This document shows positions 7,009-13,112 of a stretch of DNA of 20,054 nt, piece after piece. The notes beneath the pieces were generated by a model, which ran no database searches, had not been told where the DNA came from, and worked only from the letters and a program-made list of their open reading frames with translations. The DNA is from Lachnospiraceae bacterium UBA3692 (GTDB lineage Bacteria; Bacillota; Clostridia; Lachnospirales; Lachnospiraceae), in NCBI GenBank assembly GCA_002372815.1, contig DFIR01000056.1:1-20054 (forward strand), read 5' to 3'. The translations under genes and the position numbers were made by a program. Every line of letters starts with the position of its first letter. Position 1 is the first letter of the stretch.

Positions 7009-9255
7009 ATGAAACGAGTGACAGCGATCCTGCTCAGCAGCCTTCTCGCCGCATCCCTGATCGGCTGCGGCGGCACGGGGAGCAGTTCCGGACAGTCCAC
7101 GCAGAGCGCACAGGAAGAAAATGCGCAGGCGCAGTCCTCCGAAGCCGGGGATACGCAGACAGCGGACGCTCAGACAGACAGCGCAGCGCAGGTTCCGGCA
7201 GCTCCTTCCCTGAAGAATATTGAGCCGGCGGACAGCTTCGCCGGCGGCAGCGGCACGGAAGAGGATCCCTACCAGATCGCGACGGCGGAGCAGTTGGCAC
7301 TGCTGAGCGAGCGCTGCAGCAGGGAGGTGAACCTGGAGGTCGGCGCGGATCACGCCGACACGGAGGCGTATTACCTGCTCACGGCGGACATCGCGCTCAA
7401 CGACACGCAGAATGTCGCCGACTGGGGCACCAATCCCCCGGAGACGCAGTGGATCCCCATCGGCGAGGGCTACCGCTTCCAGGGTACCTTCGACGGCGGC
7501 GGGCATACTGTCAGCGGGATGTATATCTATACGGATCTGAGCAATGACGGGTCCAATATTGGGGACCCCGGCTCCTATCCCGGACTTTTCGGTTCCCTGT
7601 CCGAAGCAACGGTCAGAAATCTCACGCTGGCCGATTCCCGGATCGTCGCGACCGGGAAGGTCCTCAGCGTGGGCGGTATCGCCGCGAGCGCCTATGACAG
7701 CCACATCGAGAACTGCGCCAGCGGCGTGACGATCGAGCTCTATGAGGCCACCGAAGCGGGCGGCGTCGCCGGATGGGTCCAGAAGGGATCGGTGGAGGAC
7801 AGTACTTTTACGGGAGAGATCCTGACATCTCCGGGCAGCACGGTCGGCGGGATCGCCGGCCACGCCACGGACTTTGAGGAGATCGAAGACTGCGTCAGCA
7901 GCGGCAGGATCGTGACATCCGCTGCCGGGGACGCGCTTGCGGTCGCAGGCGGCATCGCGGGAACGCTCACACCCGGGGAACAGAGCACTGTCAGCGGCTG
8001 TGTGCACGAAGGCACGGTCGAGCTGCAGGAAGCGAAGGCGGGCGGCCTGTCCGGCAGGATCTCCGTAGGGGAGATCGACAACATCCGCCCCGGGGAGGAG
8101 ACGACGCACAGCGCCGCGCACCTGACCGTCGAGAGCTGTGAGAACAGAGGAACTGTCAAGGCGGGCACCGACACGGAGGCAGTTCCGGCCGGCGGGATCG
8201 CCGCGGAACTCTTCTGCAGCAGTGCCAAGGTCGGCGGAGAGCTGGGCGACATGTCCGTCACTTTTGCCGGCTGTGCGAACAGCGGGACCGTGGAGGGGAC
8301 CGGCAGGACCGGCGGGATCGTCGGCGACTGCCTGTCCGCGGCACAGTGGATATTTGCAAAATGCAGCAATACCGGCAGCGTCTCCTCCGCCCGGGAAGCC
8401 GCCGGCGGCGTGATCGGTATGTTCGCGCCGGCAACAGCGGACTGCACGGTCGACGGGTGCAGCAATACAGGAAAGGTATGGTCCGGGGCCGGCAATGCGG
8501 GCGGCATTGCGGGCGGCATGTTCGGATTCAGCCAGTACGTGGACGAGAGCACGGCGAAACCGGCTTTTTTCTTCCGCTGTACCAACAGCGGGCCTGTCTC
8601 CGGGGAGAGTTCCTCGGAAGGGATCGGCGGCATCCTCGGCAGCATCCGGTCCTCGATCTCGACGGTCTATATCGATGGCTGCACCAACGAAGGGGAGATC
8701 GCGGGCGGAGAGAACTGCCGCCTGGGGGGGATCCTGGGATCCGCTGCTTTTGCCAATCTGGCGCAGTACACGGGCCCGGCTTATCTCATCCGCAACTGCA
8801 GGAACAGCGGGACCCTGAAGCAGGGAGACGGAAGCGTCCCGTGCACCAGCGACCTGGCGGGCGACCACACGCTGACGGAAGAGGAGAAGGAGAAGGCTGA
8901 CACCGAGACTTCCGCCATCCTCGTCGAAGGCGGCAGCGCAGCCGGCGGCATCGTCGGTTACGCCAAGCAGGGGATCGTGGAGTTCTGCGGCAGTACCGGG
9001 AAGATCTTCCTGGACGCCGCCTCGCAGCCTGCCTACAGCTGCGACGACCTGCTCGACGCCTCCGCGAATAATGAGGACGGCAGGCAGCGCGTGTTCTGCG
9101 GCGGTATCTGCGGTCTGTATTTCTATCTGGCGGACAACGGGAGCACACCGGAGAACACGGCGATGGACAGCTGCACTTACAGCGGCGGCGTCCCGGTCGC
9201 GGCCTTCGTGCCGCTCGAGCGCACGGGCATCCAATATATTGAAAGAGAGGACTGA
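7009..9255 (+). CDS. Large surface lipoprotein with GLUG-type repeats
   Basis: This 748-residue exported lipoprotein has a signal peptide ending in a lipobox, LIGC, with the lipidated Cys at residue 20, followed by a Ser/Gln/Ala linker to about 65. AAAGGAG at 6996-7002 supports the ATG. Residues 80-210 form the entry module common to GLUG-repeat surface proteins: GTEEDPYQIATAEQLALL, YYLLTADIAL, WIPIG, FQGTFDGGGHTVSGMYI, GLFGSLSEATVRNLTL. About a dozen repeats follow to the C-terminus, each roughly GGI(A/V)G...C.NSGTV, a pattern predicted to make a beta-helix-like rod. Each repeat typically carries one conserved Cys. No catalytic motif or sortase signal was seen. It lies 70 bases after kinase 1 and only three bases separate its stop from kinase 2's start, so it is likely co-expressed with both. 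A role as ligand, adhesin or sensor partner of the kinases is inference. Confidence 0.85.
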   Translation: MKRVTAILLSSLLAASLIGCGGTGSSSGQSTQSAQEENAQAQSSEAGDTQTADAQTDSAAQVPAAPSLKNIEPADSFAGGSGTEEDPYQIATAEQLALLSERCSREVNLEVGADHADTEAYYLLTADIALNDTQNVADWGTNPPETQWIPIGEGYRFQGTFDGGGHTVSGMYIYTDLSNDGSNIGDPGSYPGLFGSLSEATVRNLTLADSRIVATGKVLSVGGIAASAYDSHIENCASGVTIELYEATEAGGVAGWVQKGSVEDSTFTGEILTSPGSTVGGIAGHATDFEEIEDCVSSGRIVTSAAGDALAVAGGIAGTLTPGEQSTVSGCVHEGTVELQEAKAGGLSGRISVGEIDNIRPGEETTHSAAHLTVESCENRGTVKAGTDTEAVPAGGIAAELFCSSAKVGGELGDMSVTFAGCANSGTVEGTGRTGGIVGDCLSAAQWIFAKCSNTGSVSSAREAAGGVIGMFAPATADCTVDGCSNTGKVWSGAGNAGGIAGGMFGFSQYVDESTAKPAFFFRCTNSGPVSGESSSEGIGGILGSIRSSISTVYIDGCTNEGEIAGGENCRLGGILGSAAFANLAQYTGPAYLIRNCRNSGTLKQGDGSVPCTSDLAGDHTLTEEEKEKADTETSAILVEGGSAAGGIVGYAKQGIVEFCGSTGKIFLDAASQPAYSCDDLLDASANNEDGRQRVFCGGICGLYFYLADNGSTPENTAMDSCTYSGGVPVAAFVPLERTGIQYIERED

Positions 9256-9258
9256 GCA

Positions 9259-11415
9259 GTGGTGAAGTTTGCATTCTGGCCGGACTGGTATATAGCGGAC
9301 GAGCGGGAGGATCTGCTCGGCGCAGGCAGTTTCGGAAAAGTCTATAGGATCTGCCGGGACGACCTCGGCCTGCAGACCGTGAGCGCCCTGAAGGTGATCC
9401 GTGTCCCGCATGACGCCTCCGAGATCCAGGAACTGCGCGACCGCAGCATGGACGACCGGTCGATCGCGGTCTACTACGATCAGACGGCGCAGGAGATCGC
9501 GGAGGAGATCAAGCTCCTCCTGACGCTCAAATACTGCCCCAACATCATCACGATCGAGGACTACCACATCGAGAGAAATGCCGACGGGATCGGCTTCACC
9601 GTCTATATCCGGATGCCGCTCCTGAAGTCCCTGGAGGACTGCGCACGGGCCCGCATGAAGAGCGGGCAGATGTTCTCCGGAGCTGAAGTTGTGAAGATCG
9701 GCAGTGACATCTGCGACGCGCTCACAGCCTGTGAAGGGAAGAACATCATCCACCGGGACATCAAACCGGCGAACATCTTCGTCGACGAGTTCGGGACCTA
9801 CATGCTGGGCGATTTCGGCATCGCGAAGCAGATGGACAGCGCGACGCAGTCCATGCACTCGCAGAAGGGCACCATGAACTACATGGCGCCGGAGGTGCTG
9901 CGTGGAGAAGCAGGCTATGACCGCACTGTGGACCTGTACTCGCTGGGGACGATGCTCTACCGCTACATGAACCACAACCGCTTCCCGTTCGAGCCGCGGT
10001 ATCCGCAGCCGATCTCGCCGGCGGACAGCAGCAGTGTGCTGATGAAGCGCCTGAGCGGCGCAGAAGTGCCTATGCCGGACGACGTGCCGACGACGGCGCT
10101 GGGCGAGGCGATCCGGAAGGCCTGTGCCGCGGATCCGAAGGCGCGCTACCGCAGCGCTGCAGAGATGAAAGACGCCCTGCAGAAGGGACTTGCAGGGGAG
10201 TATGTGCAGGCGAATACATATACTGACCGCTTCGGAGCGGTCTCCGGAGACGGATCGACGGATGGTGCCTGGAACGGCGGAAGAGTCTACATGACAGGAG
10301 GCTCTGATCTGACAGATGACGACGGCTCCACGATCGGCGCCATGGACCAGGATCTCTGGCTGCAGGAGCAGAAACGCCTGGAGGAAGAGAAGCGCCGCAG
10401 AGAAGAGCAGCGCAAAGCGGAGGCACGCCGACGGGAGGAAGAACGCCGCCGGAAAGCGGAGGAAGACCGCAGGCGTGAAGAAGAGCGCCGGAAGGCGGAG
10501 GAAGAACAGAAGCGGAAAGACGCGGCAGCATCCAGACTTGCAGCTGAGCAGCAGAGAATGGCGAAGATCGTCGAGAACCAGGCTGCGCAGAAGGCTTCCG
10601 GAGACAGCCGGAAGAAGAACGAAGGAGGCACCGGAAAGAAGATCCTGGGCTGGGTCGCAGGACTGGTGGTTATGTTCATCGCCTTCAATTTCGGGAAGAT
10701 CGCAGGAGGCCTTTTCGCCGGCGGCTATTCATCGTCCTCCTCTGCGACAGCATCGTCCACTTCCACGGCGGAGGCTTCCGAGGAGATCTCCCCGGAGGGC
10801 CTTGCCCTGTGGTCCGCCGTGGCGGACGACCGGTTCGCGCACGCGGAGGCGTTCCTGCAGGGCGAGGGATCCTTCCTGGCCACGGAGTCTCTGGAGGAGA
10901 TCGGCGCGCGGATGAAGGCGGAGGGATACCGCTTCATCCCTGCCTTCGGTACGTTTGAGCAGCAGGAAGAAGTGGCGGTCATCGAAGAGGAAAATGCCCG
11001 CACCCTGCAGTTCATTATGGAGAACTCCACGGGCGGCTTTGCGATCCGGGACAACCTGAAGACCGGAGCGCGGCAGATCAGCTACGGCGGGACCGCAAGT
11101 TCCGTCACCGGTACGCCCGCCGCGCCTTCAGAGTATACGGAATGGCTTGTGCAGGGACTGTGGAATGTCAGGGCGGACGCTGTGAGAGACGAGCTCCTGT
11201 CGGGATATTCATACGGGGAGAGCGTTCTCGGAGACGAGTTCAAGTGCCTGTGGAACGACAACGACGGGACGTATATCAAGTATACGCCCGGGACAGGGGA
11301 CGAGAGTGCGTCGCTCTACATGGATCAGAAAGAGCAGAACATCTCGATGGAGTATATGTGGAATTCCGCGACAGGCGAGATGCGCTACCGGATGTGCGCA
11401 TTTCCGAAAGAGTGA
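9259..11415 (+). CDS. Membrane Ser/Thr protein kinase 2, one membrane helix and extracellular domain
   Basis: This 718-residue kinase is colinear with kinase 1 through the catalytic domain: GAGSFG (21-26), Lys45, HRDIKPAN (165-172), DFG (185-187), MAPE (209-212). The start is GTG at 9259, or an adjacent GTG at 9262; AGAGAGG at 9244-9250, inside the end of the lipoprotein gene, is well spaced for either. The linker contains the acidic motif DDDGSTIGAMDQDLW (353-367), followed by a long Arg/Glu-rich coiled coil (about 368-445), one membrane helix (about 461-485) and a Ser/Thr-rich stalk. A C-terminal extracellular domain of about 210 residues begins at ISPEGLALWSAV. I do not recognise that domain; it shows alternating helical (AEAFLQGEGS...) and strand-rich parts (YIKYTPGTGDESASLYMDQ). 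It is probably an external sensor whose kinase acts inside the cell. The closeness to the lipoprotein gene suggests translational coupling. Confidence 0.93.
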   Translation: MVKFAFWPDWYIADEREDLLGAGSFGKVYRICRDDLGLQTVSALKVIRVPHDASEIQELRDRSMDDRSIAVYYDQTAQEIAEEIKLLLTLKYCPNIITIEDYHIERNADGIGFTVYIRMPLLKSLEDCARARMKSGQMFSGAEVVKIGSDICDALTACEGKNIIHRDIKPANIFVDEFGTYMLGDFGIAKQMDSATQSMHSQKGTMNYMAPEVLRGEAGYDRTVDLYSLGTMLYRYMNHNRFPFEPRYPQPISPADSSSVLMKRLSGAEVPMPDDVPTTALGEAIRKACAADPKARYRSAAEMKDALQKGLAGEYVQANTYTDRFGAVSGDGSTDGAWNGGRVYMTGGSDLTDDDGSTIGAMDQDLWLQEQKRLEEEKRRREEQRKAEARRREEERRRKAEEDRRREEERRKAEEEQKRKDAAASRLAAEQQRMAKIVENQAAQKASGDSRKKNEGGTGKKILGWVAGLVVMFIAFNFGKIAGGLFAGGYSSSSSATASSTSTAEASEEISPEGLALWSAVADDRFAHAEAFLQGEGSFLATESLEEIGARMKAEGYRFIPAFGTFEQQEEVAVIEEENARTLQFIMENSTGGFAIRDNLKTGARQISYGGTASSVTGTPAAPSEYTEWLVQGLWNVRADAVRDELLSGYSYGESVLGDEFKCLWNDNDGTYIKYTPGTGDESASLYMDQKEQNISMEYMWNSATGEMRYRMCAFPKE

Positions 11416-11460
11416 CGGGTGAGGGACCGGCAGGAAAACAGAACAGGAGAACGGATACCA

Positions 11461-11589
11461 ATGACAAGACCTTGCGACCAGAGAAGACGGCGGGATCTGC
11501 TGCACGTCGTTCTGGCACAGATCACAAATCCGGACCATCAGAACCCGAAGAAGACCGGGGCGCTCTGGGTGGGAGAGAAGGATATTTAA
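11461..11589 (+). CDS. Possible 42-residue small protein
   Basis: An ATG at 11461 preceded by AGGAG at 11445-11449 opens a 42-codon frame ending at TAA 11587-11589. The peptide begins MTRPCDQRRRRDLLHVV and ends KKTGALWVGEKDI. I do not recognise it. It has a basic patch (RRRR at 9-12) and no signal or membrane segment. It follows kinase 2 by 45 bases on the same strand, and its last bases overlap the T-tract of the terminator for the convergent operon. It may be a genuine small cytoplasmic protein, a remnant of a longer gene, or chance. Confidence 0.3.
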   Translation: MTRPCDQRRRRDLLHVVLAQITNPDHQNPKKTGALWVGEKDI

Positions 11590-11614
11590 AAAAACCGGTC
11601 CGTGAAGGACCGGT
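11588..11614 (-). terminator. Strong Rho-independent terminator of the minus-strand T7SS operon
   Basis: On the minus strand ACCGGTCC (11614-11607), a five-base loop and GGACCGGT (11601-11594) form a perfect 8-bp stem, followed directly by a run of T residues (plus-strand A-run 11588-11594). It begins about 25 bases after the stop of the last minus-strand gene, so the operon ends here. On the plus strand the hairpin lacks a following T-run and is not an obvious terminator for kinase 2. Confidence 0.88.
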
Positions 11615-11638
11615 ACATCGCGGATGTGTGAGTAAGGA

Positions 11639-11923
11639 TTACAGATCTGCACCCGGCAGTTCGTCGAGCTGCCGGCCGATGTTTCGCTGCATCTGGTCAA
11701 TGATCTCGATCGAATCGTTCAGTGCCTGACGCTTGGCATCGAGCCCCTGCACCAGAGCATCCAGTTCAGAAATGAGACGTCGATATTCGGATGAGCGCGC
11801 TGAATCCAGCGCGCTCATCTGCCGTACAGTCGTTTTCAGGTGCGCGGCCAGCCGCCGCTCCTCGTCGATCAGCGGCAGGTGCTCTCTGAGAATGCGATTG
11901 TCCACAAATACTCTGTCCACCAT
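11639..11923 (-). CDS. Small helical protein, last gene of the T7SS operon (94 aa)
   Basis: This 94-residue soluble protein has no signal peptide and is predicted almost wholly alpha-helical. Charged and hydrophobic residues alternate in a helical pattern through two long helices (about 10-50 and 52-88). Its ATG overlaps the stop of the preceding WXG100-like gene by one base in a TGATG arrangement, so it is probably translated by coupling. I do not recognise a family. Size, helix content and position next to a WXG100-like gene fit a secreted partner, a chaperone-like subunit, or a targeting factor of the type VII system. There is no WXG motif and only one or two aromatic residues. Confidence 0.75.
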   Translation of the reverse strand: MVDRVFVDNRILREHLPLIDEERRLAAHLKTTVRQMSALDSARSSEYRRLISELDALVQGLDAKRQALNDSIEIIDQMQRNIGRQLDELPGADL

Positions 11924-12261
11924 CAGAATGTAGCGATCCGGTCAACAGTCTGCTGCAGATTGTCCATACCGCTGTTGATATCGGTAGCCATGTCCTCCAT
12001 GATGGAGATGGTGTCACGAAGCCCCTTCAGGGTGAGGTTGGTATCCTGGATGGCGGTGTCACAGCCCTTCAGTGCCCGGTTGATCTTGCTCTGATAGGAC
12101 TTGCCCTGGTCATCCGCCCAGATGTTCGTCAGCTGGGAATTCTTGCTGTTCAGCTGGTCTTTCAGGTCCTGCAGTTTCTTGACATACCCTTCGAGTCTGC
12201 TGATTTTGTCGATATATTCTTCTTTTCTATATTTGATGATCATATCGCCTGTATCTGCCAT
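11923..12261 (-). CDS. WXG100-like protein with WAD in place of WXG (112 aa)
   Basis: This 112-residue all-helical protein has the size and layout of a WXG100/EsxA secreted protein. Helix 1 runs to about residue 45, the turn contains NIWADDQGKSYQSKI (46-60), and helix 2 runs to the end. In standard members the turn reads W-x-G followed by an aromatic residue about six positions later. Here Trp48 and Tyr55 are kept but the glycine position is Asp. AAGGAGAG sits seven bases before the ATG. Proteins of this family are exported as helical dimers by EssC-type motors, and a C-terminal YxxxD/E-like signal would be expected in some partner; none is obvious at this C-terminus (VDRIATF). Assignment as a substrate or structural component is inferred from fold pattern and locus. 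Confidence 0.75.
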   Translation of the reverse strand: MADTGDMIIKYRKEEYIDKISRLEGYVKKLQDLKDQLNSKNSQLTNIWADDQGKSYQSKINRALKGCDTAIQDTNLTLKGLRDTISIMEDMATDINSGMDNLQQTVDRIATF

Positions 12262-12297
12262 GACGTTCTCTCCTTTCTTCTATGTCAGTCATGCCGC

Positions 12298-12603
12298 TCA
12301 GCGCTGCCGCTTGGCTGCATCATTGATGGTCTCCTGGACCTTCTCCATACCCTTCTTGATGAATGAGATGAATCCATTCAGGGCTTCCACAGCCAGTTTC
12401 ATGCCGGAAGAAAGGTCGTTGAACTTGTCAGTCATGATGTTGGAGCATCTCAGCAGAGGGCGGACGATGTCGTCTTCTTCTTTGAATTCTGAGACAGTAC
12501 CGGTGATCTCCTTCAGGGTCTTATCCACCTCATCCAACAGCTGCGTAACTTCTTTCTGCCAATTTTTCAATTGTGATACTGTGACATTTGTTGTGCTGGC
12601 CAT
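12298..12603 (-). CDS. Small helical protein, possible WXG100-fold partner (101 aa)
   Basis: This 101-residue protein is predicted as two helices: about residues 8-45, and 48-98 with hydrophobic positions spaced as in a coiled coil. AAGGAGG eight bases before the ATG is a strong ribosome binding site. It has the length of WXG100 proteins but no WXG motif. A single Trp15 (LKNWQKEV) is near the N-terminus, and the loop region is EEDDIVRPLLRCSN (42-55). It lies 36 bases before the WXG100-like gene in the EssC operon. It could be the dimer partner of that protein, comparable to EsxB or EsxC beside EsxA. Membership in the superfamily is not proven by sequence. Confidence 0.7.
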   Translation of the reverse strand: MASTTNVTVSQLKNWQKEVTQLLDEVDKTLKEITGTVSEFKEEDDIVRPLLRCSNIMTDKFNDLSSGMKLAVEALNGFISFIKKGMEKVQETINDAAKRQR

Positions 12604-12648
12604 GCCGGATCCTCCTTTTTTGAACTTGTTACTGTGAATTGCTGCTGC

Positions 12649-12840
12649 TTAAAGTGAACGCAGCTGTTTCCGTATTCTCTCGAGCTGATCCAACTCTTTT
12701 TTAATTATATACTGATATTCTTGAAATGGTCCATCCTTTAAACCTTTTTTTATTGATTCCAGGTCCGTTTCCAGAAGGTCATGGAGCCTGCTGCAGGTCC
12801 GCAGGCTTTCCGCAAGCTGGCTGGCGGGAACTTCGTTCAT
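12649..12840 (-). CDS. Very small helical protein of the T7SS operon (63 aa)
   Basis: This 63-residue protein is predicted as a helical hairpin: MNEVPASQLAESLRTCSRLHDLLETDLESIKKGL, a short DGPFQEY turn, then IIKKELDQLERIRKQLRSL. A near-perfect AAGGAGG six bases before the ATG argues that it is translated well. It lies 14 bases after the EsaB stop. I recognise no family. Its size and composition suggest a chaperone-like or scaffold subunit that binds one of the helical proteins encoded downstream. Confidence 0.72.
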   Translation of the reverse strand: MNEVPASQLAESLRTCSRLHDLLETDLESIKKGLKDGPFQEYQYIIKKELDQLERIRKQLRSL

Positions 12841-12854
12841 AGTGCGCCTCCTTT

Positions 12855-13103
12855 TCAGATCAGGAGCAGGGTGTCGCCGTTGTGCACACCTGCTGCGTAC
12901 AGATCTTCTCCACCCTGCAGCACACGTGCGCCGGAACGGAGGCAGATATATTCCGTTCCGGAGGAGATGTACTGCTTCCAGGAGAGATCCTCGGCGCCTT
13001 TTGCGAGCAGCGGCGTGAGTTCCTCCGCGGGAAGATCATCCGGGACAAAGACATCGTAACTGGCTGCGATACTGGGTATTTCCAGTTTGATCAGTAATTT
13101 CAT
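12855..13103 (-). CDS. esaB: EsaB/YukD-like ubiquitin-fold protein of type VII secretion
   Basis: This 82-residue protein is of the length typical for EsaB/YukD. It starts with the beta-strand MKLLIKLEIPS and ends in the family's ubiquitin-like finish, RSGARVLQGGEDLYAAGVHNGDTLLLI, where G-x-x-x-G-D-x-L-x-L marks the last turn and strand. It lacks a terminal Gly-Gly, as expected for YukD, which is not a conjugating ubiquitin. The ATG is nine bases after the essC stop with GAGG seven bases upstream. In characterised T7SSb systems this cytoplasmic protein is needed for secretion and associates with the EssC complex. Its position directly after essC supports the call. Confidence 0.9.
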   Translation of the reverse strand: MKLLIKLEIPSIAASYDVFVPDDLPAEELTPLLAKGAEDLSWKQYISSGTEYICLRSGARVLQGGEDLYAAGVHNGDTLLLI

Positions 13104-13112
13104 AACAGGACC

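Noticed and set aside
6979..9975. 998-codon open frame on the minus strand
   Set aside because: It lies wholly antisense to the lipoprotein and kinase 2, which have clear family motifs and ribosome binding sites. Long antisense frames are expected in GC-rich coding DNA, and the translation is Arg/Ala/Asp-rich without domains.
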